Shown here piece by piece: positions 6,060 to 13,160 of a stretch of 37,981 bases of DNA (the stretch's first letter is position 1; every line of letters starts with the position of its first letter). The stretch spans positions 1 to 37,981 of the IMG/VR virus record IMGVR_UViG_3300042326_001926; one strand, 5' to 3'. A program made the translations under genes and the position numbers. The notes under the pieces were generated by a model. That model was not told the origin of the DNA. It was given only the letters and a program-made list of their open reading frames with translations, and did not search any database. The DNA is from a virus.

Positions 6060-6373
6060 TGTATAGTTCTTTTCCCTATAATATGTCTTTTGACGATGTA
6101 TATAAATCTGCAAAGGTTTTATACGAACTTGATTCAAATTCTGCTTTAAGTTTATCATTTCCTTTAACTGTTGAAAATAATAAAGCATTTATGTTTTTCT
6201 CAAATACATCTGATTCTGTTAATACAACAATAACAATCAATGAAAATATCAGTATTAAATTTTCTAAAAATGATTCAGATCCAAAATGTTTTGGATTTCC
6301 ATTTGAACTAAAAAAGATAAATGCATGGAATACTCCATCAACTGGAAAATTAATAATAATTGGTTTTAATTAA
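6059..6373 (+). CDS. Small hypothetical protein, possible virion component (104 aa)
   Basis: This gene is coupled to the previous one through TAATG and to the next one the same way. The 104 residues have alternating polar/hydrophobic strands (NTTITINENISIKFSKND, then TGKLIIIGFN at the C terminus). It is Asn/Ser-rich like its neighbour and shares a 'strand-Gly' ending with many virion proteins. The late promoter at 5798 probably serves it. No family recognised. Confidence 0.65.
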   Translation: MYSSFPYNMSFDDVYKSAKVLYELDSNSALSLSFPLTVENNKAFMFFSNTSDSVNTTITINENISIKFSKNDSDPKCFGFPFELKKINAWNTPSTGKLIIIGFN

Positions 6374-7089
6374 TGCATTATTTGCGTAAATTTTTACAAG
6401 AGTCATCAACCCTACAATATCATTCGGAATTGAATCCGAAGTTTTGGGTAAATATTTTTCTTAAAGATGAAGTAAAAAATCAGTTAATAGAGATTGCAAA
6501 AGAATGGCTGAAGTTTACAGAAACACCAAGTTCTTTTGTTGACGATATTGTTCTTACTGGCGGAAATGCAAATTACAATTATACTGAAAATTCTGATCTA
6601 GATGTTCATATAATTTTAAAACCAGAAAAATTAGATGTTTGCAAAAAAGATCCAAATTATTATAAAGATAAAAAATTAATTTGGTCATTAACACACGATA
6701 TAACAATTTACAATACTCCAGTTGAAGTATATGCCCAGACTGAAAATGTTGAAATACCAAAAAATCAGGGTGTATATTCTCTAAAGAAAAATAAATGGTT
6801 AGTTAAACCAGAAAATTTAAATTTAGATTTTTCATCTGATGCTCTATTGGATAAAAAAATAGAAGATCATATCTATGAGATAGAGCATGTATTAAATAAT
6901 ACAAGTGATGTTAAAGCAGCTGAAAAATTATTAAAAAGATATAAAAAGCTAAGAGAAGCTTCTATTGCAAAAGAAGGCGAGTTCAGTCAAGATAATTTAG
7001 TATTCAAAGAACTAAGAAATCGTGGTTATATTGATAGAATAAGAAAATTTATTCTAACCATGACTGATAAAAAATTATCTCTCAATTAA
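6373..7089 (+). CDS. Nucleotidyltransferase-like protein (phage type)
   Basis: The 238-residue protein carries the pol-beta-type core DDIVLTGGNANYNYT, then SDLDVHIIL, with Asp75 and Asp77 as metal ligands. A later acidic residue in PVEVYAQ (near residue 120) fits the third catalytic carboxylate. The usual Gly-Ser is Gly-Gly here. I recall similar proteins, TGS-x-ANYN-x-T-x-SDIDLH, in marine T4-like phages, with no proven function. The C-terminal half is helical (HVLNNTSDVKAAEKLLKRYK). It is coupled to the upstream small gene by TAATG and overlaps the convergent gene by 8 nt. It differs clearly from the small nucleotidyltransferase at 1560-1928. Confidence 0.75.
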   Translation: MHYLRKFLQESSTLQYHSELNPKFWVNIFLKDEVKNQLIEIAKEWLKFTETPSSFVDDIVLTGGNANYNYTENSDLDVHIILKPEKLDVCKKDPNYYKDKKLIWSLTHDITIYNTPVEVYAQTENVEIPKNQGVYSLKKNKWLVKPENLNLDFSSDALLDKKIEDHIYEIEHVLNNTSDVKAAEKLLKRYKKLREASIAKEGEFSQDNLVFKELRNRGYIDRIRKFILTMTDKKLSLN

Positions 7090-8347
7090 CATTAATTATA
7101 CCATAGACAGAAGGATTTCCTCTTTGGCTATAGTAAAAACTTCTTGGTGTAAAAGATGATATTGTCAGTAAAGTATAAGCTGTTTCTGTACCAGCAACAT
7201 AATTATTCGTAAAAATATTCAAATAATCTTCATTCGATAAATCATTTAATGTTTCAGCAAATACTATCTCAAAAGCTGATGTTTCTGAATAATTAGAAAA
7301 ATGGGATTGATCAAATTTAAATATTCCTTCTGATAAATTTAAAGTCGGATTTTCAGAAGAAACTAAATCTGTATAAAATCCAGTAACAAAATAATTATTG
7401 TTTTCAATTTTTAAGGAATATATTGCATCATAATTTAAACCATCAGTTTGATATCCAGCTGTAAATCCGGTGCAATTGCAATCTTCAGTCCAAGAATTTA
7501 ATACATTAGATTGCTCATATTTAAATCTTCTTAAATATGCTTGTAATTCATTTTGATTTTCAAAACATTCAAGATAATTTCCATCTACTGTATATGTTTT
7601 AGCACAACCATTTATAGATTTGTCTATTTCAGCTAAAGTAATTGGTGGAATTCCTCTAACATAAAGATTAATTGTAGATTTTTGACCAAGCCTATTATCA
7701 TTATTTACCGAATCTTTTAAAAATATAATCTCTTCATTCTCACTTGAAGTTTCTATTTTTTCTATTCTATATCTGTCAATGTTTGCAGTATTTCCTGCGT
7801 AGGAAATTTCTATTAAATCATTCTCAACAGCTCCAAGGTTTTCTACTACACCATAATTAGTCATTGATTTTACGACAAAATAAGGATCGCCAGTAAATCC
7901 TGAATTTAATGTAAATTGAGGAGATTCAACAAAATAATCTCTTTCATATCTACTTTCCGCTGTATTTAAACCAGAATTAGAAATAACAGATGTTAAAATA
8001 AGATTATCGTTTTGAGAACCATCAAATTGATATACTCCGTTTATATTTGATGTTATTCCGTCTTGATCTTTTACATAGTAACCATTTGAAATGGTAAATG
8101 TATTACCATTTGTAAGACCTTGAAGTAAAATTGAAATATATTCAAGATCATTTTCTGATTCAGTATTTGAATAATCAAAAATTGCTTTAGTAAATGAATT
8201 ATAAAATTGAACGAGCGGAGATGAATTTATTTTTTTGCCTAATAAATCAACATCTGTATATGAATTTATTATATTGATTCCATAGGAATCAAATGTCTTC
8301 ACCAAATATGGTGGATCATCATTTTTAAAAAATTCTTGATCAGACAT
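7082..8347 (-). CDS. Probable virion protein, unknown (421 aa)
   Basis: I do not recognise a family. The 421 residues are Asn/Ser/Tyr-rich and beta-like (for example DNLILTSVISNSG, YNYFVTGFYTDL-type strands), with an acidic N terminus and a small Cys group near residues 248-292 (GCAKTY, LECFE, CNCTGF). There is no signal peptide or membrane segment. It begins 3 nt after the stop of the reverse-strand gene upstream, with no Shine-Dalgarno sequence, so it is likely coupled to it. Composition and context suggest a fibre, baseplate or decoration protein; that is inference. Confidence 0.7.
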   Translation of the reverse strand: MSDQEFFKNDDPPYLVKTFDSYGINIINSYTDVDLLGKKINSSPLVQFYNSFTKAIFDYSNTESENDLEYISILLQGLTNGNTFTISNGYYVKDQDGITSNINGVYQFDGSQNDNLILTSVISNSGLNTAESRYERDYFVESPQFTLNSGFTGDPYFVVKSMTNYGVVENLGAVENDLIEISYAGNTANIDRYRIEKIETSSENEEIIFLKDSVNNDNRLGQKSTINLYVRGIPPITLAEIDKSINGCAKTYTVDGNYLECFENQNELQAYLRRFKYEQSNVLNSWTEDCNCTGFTAGYQTDGLNYDAIYSLKIENNNYFVTGFYTDLVSSENPTLNLSEGIFKFDQSHFSNYSETSAFEIVFAETLNDLSNEDYLNIFTNNYVAGTETAYTLLTISSFTPRSFYYSQRGNPSVYGIINVN

Positions 8348-8350
8348 ATA

Positions 8351-9415
8351 TTAATTTGCTAGGAAATATAATTTTTGTCCAGTAGAACCGCCGCCACTAA
8401 CTGCAAATAATTTATTTAGATTTGAGATTTCTAAGAATAAATTTTCTCCTGGATCAATTGGATAGCCATTAGTTGATCCTATGGCACTGGTAATTCCAAC
8501 AAATATCTGGAATGTATTTGTGTAATTGCTCTTTAGATTTACTCCTCTGGCACAAGTAAATCCAGAAACGCTAACGGCTGTTGGTGATGTAGTAGCAGTA
8601 AATAGCCCTGTACTTAATGTTGTTGGTAAAGTATAAGAGTCTAATTTGACCTTTGCAGTACCATCAGTAAGTAGTGTTTCAATAGCTGGGATTCTGGAAG
8701 TAAATGTTGAGCCAGAAATTCCAGAATTATTGATTGTTGTTAGTAAGGATTCTAAAGTAACTCCTGTAATGCTGACTGGTGAACCAGTAGATCCTCTAAT
8801 GTAGAGTGGAGTTGCATCTGTATTTGTGACCGCTACGCTTGCGCCTATAGTCGCAGTAAGAGCAATTGGTGCTCCAAGGACTTGGACGAGTAGAGCATTT
8901 GCTCCACCACCATTGCTAACTCCAGCTAATAAATTTGTATTTGGATCGAATAGGCGAACATATGCACCATTAGTAGTTCCATCTGGACCAGCTCCTATTG
9001 CCTTTATCCCATACTTGGAAGAAGCAAAATTTGATGATATACCCTGAATTCCAGCAAAGATATTTGCTAAAAGAGTGTTTCCAGCCTGGTCTTCTGTGAT
9101 AACAGCATTATTAAGACCAGAACCATTTACTTTTAGTGAAGTTGTGCTATAATTAACTACCTGTACTGATCCAGCAGTACCACCCCCAGTAATAGTAGCT
9201 CTGGTGTTTAAAGTAACACCAGTAGAGGCCAAATATGCTGGGAGTGGATTAGTAGAAGAAACGCGGGTGGCATCAGATGTACCACCAAAGACCATTTTAG
9301 TCAATTGAACATGAGAAGTAGTACCATAAACATCAATGACAAAATCAGTTGCTATGGAAGCGGTAAGACCACCAGCTATACCTACATTCAAATTGGGATC
9401 AGTATTATCGGGCAT
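8351..9415 (-). CDS. Probable fibre or decoration protein (354 aa)
   Basis: The 354-residue protein is rich in Gly, Ser, Thr, Ala and Asn. Its N-terminal stretch, DFVIDVYGTTSHVQLTKMVF then TNPLPAYL, resembles the starts of structural proteins in other tailed phages. The rest has repeated short beta-like segments (SGVTLNTRATITGGG, GSPVSITGVTLESLL), as in fibres or surface decorations. A clear GGAGA ribosome binding site lies 6 nt upstream on the reverse strand (9421-9425), so this gene probably leads the two-gene reverse operon. Family and position in the virion unknown. Confidence 0.7.
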   Translation of the reverse strand: MPDNTDPNLNVGIAGGLTASIATDFVIDVYGTTSHVQLTKMVFGGTSDATRVSSTNPLPAYLASTGVTLNTRATITGGGTAGSVQVVNYSTTSLKVNGSGLNNAVITEDQAGNTLLANIFAGIQGISSNFASSKYGIKAIGAGPDGTTNGAYVRLFDPNTNLLAGVSNGGGANALLVQVLGAPIALTATIGASVAVTNTDATPLYIRGSTGSPVSITGVTLESLLTTINNSGISGSTFTSRIPAIETLLTDGTAKVKLDSYTLPTTLSTGLFTATTSPTAVSVSGFTCARGVNLKSNYTNTFQIFVGITSAIGSTNGYPIDPGENLFLEISNLNKLFAVSGGGSTGQKLYFLAN

Positions 9416-9453
9416 TTTTTCTCCAAATTACACTACTATATAGGGTATTCATT

Positions 9454-9678
9454 ATGCTTATAGAACCAACATTTAAAAACGAATTTTCACGACTAATAAT
9501 AGAACATGTTTCAAAAACAAATTGCACATATATGGATGCAATTTTAAAATTTTGCGGAGATTATGAGATCGAACCAGAAGGAGCCGCAAAATTACTCACA
9601 AAACCAATAATCGAAAAACTAGTCGAAGAGGGAAGAGATCTGCATCTATTGCCTAAAAAGGCCAAACTTCCCTTTTGA
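9454..9678 (+). CDS. 33: gp33-like late transcription co-activator
   Basis: The 74-residue protein fits cyanophage/T4 gp33, which bridges RNA polymerase beta-flap, the late sigma gp55 and the gp45 sliding clamp to activate late promoters. Shared features are a helical core (NCTYMDAILKFCGDYEIEPE, then KLLTKPIIEKL; T4 has SYLEATTAFLEEN) and a short hydrophobic C-terminal tail, KLPF, in the place of T4's LDFLL clamp-binding motif. Position beside gene 32 also matches T4. It is shorter than T4 gp33 (112 aa). No Shine-Dalgarno sequence is visible. The 3' end overlaps the -35 box of the gp32 promoter. Confidence 0.65.
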   Translation: MLIEPTFKNEFSRLIIEHVSKTNCTYMDAILKFCGDYEIEPEGAAKLLTKPIIEKLVEEGRDLHLLPKKAKLPF

Positions 9679-9702
9679 CTAAACACCAATCTTTGGTATA
9701 CT
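9675..9702 (+). promoter_or_regulatory. Sigma70-like promoter of the ssDNA-binding protein gene
   Basis: TTGACT (9675-9680) and TATACT (9697-9702) are 16 nt apart. The spacer contains the inverted repeat ACCAA-TCT-TTGGT (9685-9697), a possible operator. The expected transcription start is near 9709, giving a leader of about 40 nt. Confidence 0.75.
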
Positions 9703-9712
9703 ACACCATCGG

Positions 9713-9729
9713 CCAAGGGAGTTCCTTGG
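9713..9729 (+). promoter_or_regulatory. Leader hairpin before gp32
   Basis: CCAAGG (9713-9718) pairs with CCTTGG (9724-9729) around GAGTT in the mRNA leader, 10 nt before the ribosome binding site AAGGAG (9738-9743). In T4 the gp32 mRNA leader is structured and is where gp32 binds to repress its own translation; this hairpin is in the corresponding place. The function here is inferred. Confidence 0.45.
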
Positions 9730-9748
9730 GTCAATATAAGGAGACTAT

Positions 9749-10621
9749 ATGTCATTTAGCGATTTTAAAAAGCGTTCGAAGTCAAGCATTGAAGATCTAA
9801 CCAAGAAGATCGAAGACCTAAACAAGACTGTCGATTACAAGGATGATCGGTTCTGGCGACCGGAAGTTGATAAGGCTGGCAATGGCTACGCCGTCATTCG
9901 CTTCCTGCCTGCCTGTGAGGGTGAGGATGTTCCTTGGGCCAAGGTCTACTCGCACGGCTTTCAGGGCAAGGGTGGCTGGCTAATCGATAACTGCCCAACC
10001 ACCATCGGCCAGAAGTGTCCGATCTGTGAAGCCAATAGTGAACTATGGAATAGCGGAGTCGAGAAGGACAAGGATCTTGCTCGTACCCGTAAGCGTAAGC
10101 TGACCTACATCAGCAACATTCTGGTCATTAGCGACCCATCGAACCCTCAGAACGAAGGCAAGGTGTTCCTCTTCAAGTACGGGACCAAGATCTTCCAGAA
10201 GGTCCAGGAGGCCATGCAGCCTCAGTTCAAGGATGAGGAAGCCATCAACCCATTCGACTTCTGGAAGGGTGCTAACTTCAAGCTAAAGATTCGTAAGGTT
10301 GCTGGTTACACCAACTACGACAAGTCTGAGTTTGATGGTGCTAGCGAACTCTACAAGGGCGATGACGAGAAGCTGGAAAAGCTCTGGAAGACGCTTTACA
10401 AGCTTCAGGATTTTGTTGCTCCGGTCGAGTTCAAGTCGTATGACGAACTCAAGAAGAAGCTCAATGATGTTCTTGGCGGTGACATTCGCAGCGTTGCCCC
10501 TGCCGCAAAGAGAGCGGAGGACGAGGATGAAGTTGAGTCGGCTCCTGCTCGTAAGGCTCCCAAGCCTGACGAGGACGAAGATGCGCTTGAGTACTTCAAG
10601 CGACTGGCTAAGGAAGACTAA
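9749..10621 (+). CDS. 32: Single-stranded DNA-binding protein gp32
   Basis: gp32 coats single-stranded DNA in replication, recombination and repair. The 290-residue protein (T4: 301) has all three parts. The basic N-terminal cooperativity region is FSDFKKRSKSS. The OB-fold core carries the zinc site His69, Cys82, Cys90 and Cys93 (YSHGF, then CPTTIGQKCPIC). The acidic C-terminal tail, which recruits other replication proteins, ends EDALEYFKRLAKED. It has a strong ribosome binding site, its own promoter and a terminator. Codon choice (CGT, GGC, AAG, CTG) is much less AT-rich than in the flanking genes, as expected for a highly expressed gene. Confidence 0.96.
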   Translation: MSFSDFKKRSKSSIEDLTKKIEDLNKTVDYKDDRFWRPEVDKAGNGYAVIRFLPACEGEDVPWAKVYSHGFQGKGGWLIDNCPTTIGQKCPICEANSELWNSGVEKDKDLARTRKRKLTYISNILVISDPSNPQNEGKVFLFKYGTKIFQKVQEAMQPQFKDEEAINPFDFWKGANFKLKIRKVAGYTNYDKSEFDGASELYKGDDEKLEKLWKTLYKLQDFVAPVEFKSYDELKKKLNDVLGGDIRSVAPAAKRAEDEDEVESAPARKAPKPDEDEDALEYFKRLAKED

Positions 10622-10641
10622 GAATCTTCAATATTCGACTC

Positions 10642-11319
10642 TCACAAGACCCTCCATATTGGAGGGTCTTTTGTTGAATTTAAAAAAGATGCTAGATCAC
10701 CTTTTTCGTCACTTAAACCAATTCCTTCATTATTCTTTATAGACCTAGCTGATGTAATATTTTTTCTTATTTCTGCTTCTGATGATCTAGAATCAGTTGC
10801 TTTTTCTTGCTCAAGATCTTTTATTCTTTTTTCTAAAGCAATTTTTTCTATATCCGTAAGTTTTTCAGATTTTTTTTGTACCAGTTTTAGTAGTGATAAT
10901 TCACTATTATCTAAAACCATTTCCTGAACAGCTTTATCATTTGCAGCTGGTTCTGGCATTTGATTATTAGGAGCATTTTCCAAGCTGTCTATCGGAAAAT
11001 TGTTGCTACTAGAAGAACCTTTTAAACTTTCATTTTTTGAATTTTGTTCTCCTACTTTTGCCTGATCTAAACTAGGAGTTTCAGAAATATTAGTTTCATT
11101 GGTAGATTTTGAGGATTGTTCATTAGATTCTGGAATTATATTATCTGAAACAATATTATTAGGATCTACTTGTAATGAACTAGTAGTTTCAGTTTCATCA
11201 GATATGACACTAGAATAATTTGAAACATCCATAGTTGGATTTCCAGATTCTATCATCTCCGCATTTGCTTGATTTTGTGATACGGAGTTATTAGTTTCAA
11301 ATATTTCTTTTTCAATCAT
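10642..11319 (-). CDS. Acidic, disordered hypothetical protein (225 aa)
   Basis: No family recognised. The first 130 residues are Ser/Asn/Glu/Thr-rich and probably unstructured. A charged helix follows (LTDIEKIALEKRIKDLEQEK), and the last residues are DPPIWRVL. The start overlaps the -1-frame extension of the gp26-like gene by 8 nt, so the gene is coupled to tail assembly genes and may be a hub assembly or tape-measure-associated factor; that is inference from position. The final codons are read through the hairpin of the convergent gp32 terminator. Confidence 0.65.
   Translation of the reverse strand: MIEKEIFETNNSVSQNQANAEMIESGNPTMDVSNYSSVISDETETTSSLQVDPNNIVSDNIIPESNEQSSKSTNETNISETPSLDQAKVGEQNSKNESLKGSSSSNNFPIDSLENAPNNQMPEPAANDKAVQEMVLDNSELSLLKLVQKKSEKLTDIEKIALEKRIKDLEQEKATDSRSSEAEIRKNITSARSIKNNEGIGLSDEKGDLASFLNSTKDPPIWRVL
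10646..10674 (+). terminator. Intrinsic terminator after gp32
   Basis: AAGACCCTCC (10646-10655) pairs perfectly with GGAGGGTCTT (10661-10670) around ATATT, followed by TTTTG on the plus strand. The reverse strand lacks a U run after the hairpin, so it should act mainly on gp32 transcription. Confidence 0.85.
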
Positions 11320-11485
11320 ATTCGTTTCTCTTCTCTTCTAATTTATTTTTATATTGATTAAAATATACATCTCTTTCCCAAGGAAACATATTTTCAATAT
11401 CTCCTATCGTTGATATATTATTTGATGATAAGAAAAAATTTATTTTATAATATAAAACTAAATCAATATGATTTAAGTTAATGTA
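11312..11485 (-). CDS. -1 frameshift extension of the gp26-like protein (tail assembly chaperone-type C terminus)
   Basis: After the slippery run, the -1 frame stays open for 57 codons (TAC at 11485-11483 to TGA 11314-11312). It contains helices LDLVLYYKINFFL-like, then IGDIENMFPWERDVYFNQYK and a Glu/Lys-rich end. The acidic-Met-x-Pro-(W/F)ER-(D/E)-x-Y pattern followed by a charged helix resembles, from memory, the C-terminal part of tail assembly chaperones made by frameshifting (lambda GT type). There is no good start for the whole segment; ATG 11387 with AGGAGA upstream could make only the last 25 residues. The fused product would be about 282 residues. Confidence 0.6.
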   Translation of the reverse strand, partial: YINLNHIDLVLYYKINFFLSSNNISTIGDIENMFPWERDVYFNQYKNKLEEKRNEYD

Positions 11486-12159
11486 AAAAAATTTAATACT
11501 CCATCCAATCTGAGTGTTCGTTCTACTCCATCCGATGTTTGATATTTCACATCTGAATGTATTTTTGGAAGCGATAATATAAAATCTTTTATTTGATTAT
11601 ACTCTTTTTTAGTTAAAGAATTTAAAATTTCATCTATATCAGAAGAACCTAAATCTTCAAAATTATAAACAGAATCTTCTTTTGATACTTTTTCTATTGA
11701 AGTTTTAATCAAATGATTAACATCAAAAGTTCCATCCATCGATATAATTTTATGAATAGTTGGTTGTTTAAATACTATAAAATAGTTTTCTGATAATTTT
11801 AATTCAAACTCTTTTTTTCCATTTCCAACTACTAGTTCAGTAAGATTAATTGTAGTTTTTATTTTTTCATTTGTAATTGGGCATGTGAAGTTAGTTTTTA
11901 CTATTTCCCCAACAGACTTAGCTCTTAAATTACAAAACAAATATTCAAGATCTTGTAATGTTATTGATTCTATTGAAATATCATCAAAGCATTTATCAAT
12001 AAGTTCAAGAACATTTTTTATAATTAAAGATGGATTTTTTTCTTCTTTAATTAGGAGTAAAGTCTTTTCGTCTGATACTAAAAATGGTCTAAAGTATATT
12101 TTTTTATTTGTGCTAGGAAGAATTAGTTCATATTTTGGATAGGATCTTTCAAATTTCAT
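11473..12159 (-). CDS. 26: gp26-like baseplate hub protein / tail assembly chaperone
   Basis: The 228-residue protein (T4 gp26 about 208) belongs by pattern to the T4 baseplate-hub gp26/gp51 family. An N-terminal strand region, LPSTNKKIYFRPFLVSDEK, is followed by helices and the conserved segment LEYLFCNLRAKSVGEIV. A short Cys-containing region (FTCPITNEK) and helix KDFILSLPKIHSDVKY come next. In T4 these proteins act in hub assembly rather than as abundant virion parts. The start overlaps the previous gene's stop. The 3' end carries a slippery heptamer that opens a -1-frame extension, so two products are likely. Confidence 0.7.
   Translation of the reverse strand: MKFERSYPKYELILPSTNKKIYFRPFLVSDEKTLLLIKEEKNPSLIIKNVLELIDKCFDDISIESITLQDLEYLFCNLRAKSVGEIVKTNFTCPITNEKIKTTINLTELVVGNGKKEFELKLSENYFIVFKQPTIHKIISMDGTFDVNHLIKTSIEKVSKEDSVYNFEDLGSSDIDEILNSLTKKEYNQIKDFILSLPKIHSDVKYQTSDGVERTLRLDGVLNFFTLT
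11485..11491 (-). promoter_or_regulatory. Slippery heptamer U-UUU-UUU for -1 frameshifting
   Basis: Seven T residues on the reverse strand (11491 to 11485) are read in the zero frame as AAT-TTT-TTT-ACA, which is a canonical X-XXY-YYZ heptamer. The zero-frame stop comes only three codons later, and the -1 frame is open for 57 codons. I see no obvious stable hairpin directly downstream; the AU-rich sequence could form only weak structure. Confidence 0.55.
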
Positions 12160-12710
12160 TATACTACCTCATAATTTCTAAATGAATAAAATACTTCAAA
12201 AGATGCAAAGTCGCCAATATCTGCTCGTAATTCAATTGGCTGAAGTTTTATTGGAAAAGCTTCTCTGAAGATAAAAGTGGATTTTATAGTCCCATTCATA
12301 TCAAGACATTCTACCCTAACAAATCCTTCTCTTATCCAATCATCATACGGTCGTGCAAATGATACTCCATATCCAGATCCAGGAATACTTCCATCATTTA
12401 CGATAACTTTCATCCAATTTTCTAACAGTTTATAAGTATTCCAGTTTTGTTCAATTGGAAATGTTATCAATAAATTAGAAGAATTAGAACCATAGTTACT
12501 ATAGTTTTGTGTGAAAGGAATATTCCTACCGAATCCTGGTCCCGGTAATTTATCAGCAATTGTATCCAATTGTCTTCCACCAAAAGCTACTTTAAGGGCT
12601 GGTATAGTATTAATACCATCTGGAGTATTTAAGATAACATTGAATCTGTTTGATCGTTGTATACCACCAGCACTATCAATAAGATTTTTTATGTCTGTAA
12701 TAGAGTTCAT
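12159..12710 (-). CDS. 54: gp54-like baseplate-tail tube protein (tube fold)
   Basis: The 183-residue protein has the tail-tube fold pattern shared by gp19, gp54 and gp48. The N-terminal GGIQRSNRFNVIL corresponds to the GGTR-x-NRF start of the two gp19-like proteins here. Mid-protein strands end in LLITFPIEQNWNTYKLLENW, and the last strand is FASFEVFYSFRNYEVV. T4 gp54 (320 aa) starts tube polymerisation on the baseplate; this one lacks the long C-terminal part. The gene lies between gp4 and gp26 on the reverse strand, overlapping both at ATGA/TAATG. An alternative reading is a third tube paralogue. Confidence 0.6.
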   Translation of the reverse strand: MNSITDIKNLIDSAGGIQRSNRFNVILNTPDGINTIPALKVAFGGRQLDTIADKLPGPGFGRNIPFTQNYSNYGSNSSNLLITFPIEQNWNTYKLLENWMKVIVNDGSIPGSGYGVSFARPYDDWIREGFVRVECLDMNGTIKSTFIFREAFPIKLQPIELRADIGDFASFEVFYSFRNYEVV

Positions 12711-13135
12711 CGAAATAGTGTCTTTTCTGTTAGAAGCTTAAAATCCCATTCATTGCAGTTGCATACATTTTTAGCAGCTTTCCATTTAGCCTCATTTATC
12801 AAAAAAGTCACCAATTCATTCTTATAAGATTTTTTTTTCTTATTTACTGGTTCTTTTGTTTGTTTTTCTGGCTTGACTTCCACAATAATAGTTTTTATAT
12901 CGCCAGTTTTTTCTCTTAGCATTACCATAAAGTCTGGATAGTATGTGTGTTTTTTCTTATCAATTGGAGACATGTAAGGTATTTTTACACACTCGTAACA
13001 CCATTTGATAACACTGTCTTGAACATCGAAGTATTTGCAAAGCTTTCTTTCCCATAAGGATTTGCACATTATTTTTTCGACATCTCCGACATATTTTTCT
13101 TTATTCAAAGGTACAAATTTTGTTTTGTACGGCAT
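12707..13135 (-). CDS. 4: Head completion nuclease gp4
   Basis: The 142-residue protein matches T4 gp4 (also called gp50; about 150 aa), needed to finish heads and to process DNA before tail joining. Conserved blocks are MPYKTKFVP, YVGD, the helix SLWERKLCKYFD, VKIPYMSPIDKKKHTYYPDF, IIVEVKPEKQT and NEAKWKAAKNVC. Asp68, Glu86 and Lys88 (PDF, EVK) form a PD-(D/E)xK nuclease site. I start at ATG 13135 because family members begin here; an upstream in-frame ATG at 13171 would run into the divergent gene. The stop overlaps the next start. Confidence 0.9.
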   Translation of the reverse strand: MPYKTKFVPLNKEKYVGDVEKIMCKSLWERKLCKYFDVQDSVIKWCYECVKIPYMSPIDKKKHTYYPDFMVMLREKTGDIKTIIVEVKPEKQTKEPVNKKKKSYKNELVTFLINEAKWKAAKNVCNCNEWDFKLLTEKTLFR

Positions 13136-13160
13136 CGAAATATATATAACAGATTTAAAA
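13136..13160. promoter_or_regulatory. Short bidirectional promoter region between gp4 and gp48-like genes
   Basis: Only 25 nt separate two divergent start codons. The centre is an alternating AT tract, ATATATATA (13139-13148), that can be read as a degenerate late octamer in both directions (TATATAAC at 13143-13150 for the plus strand; TATATATT for the reverse). There is no Shine-Dalgarno sequence for either gene. Neither octamer is a perfect match, so the promoter assignment rests mainly on the divergent arrangement. Confidence 0.45.

Noticed and set aside
10299-10742. Open frame of 147 codons overlapping gp32
   Set aside because: Ser/Leu/Arg-rich shadow of the gp32 reading frame that runs through the terminator.
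13035-13160. Long N-terminal extension of the gp48-like gene
   Set aside because: It would overlap gp4 on the opposite strand, where gp4 conservation is clear.
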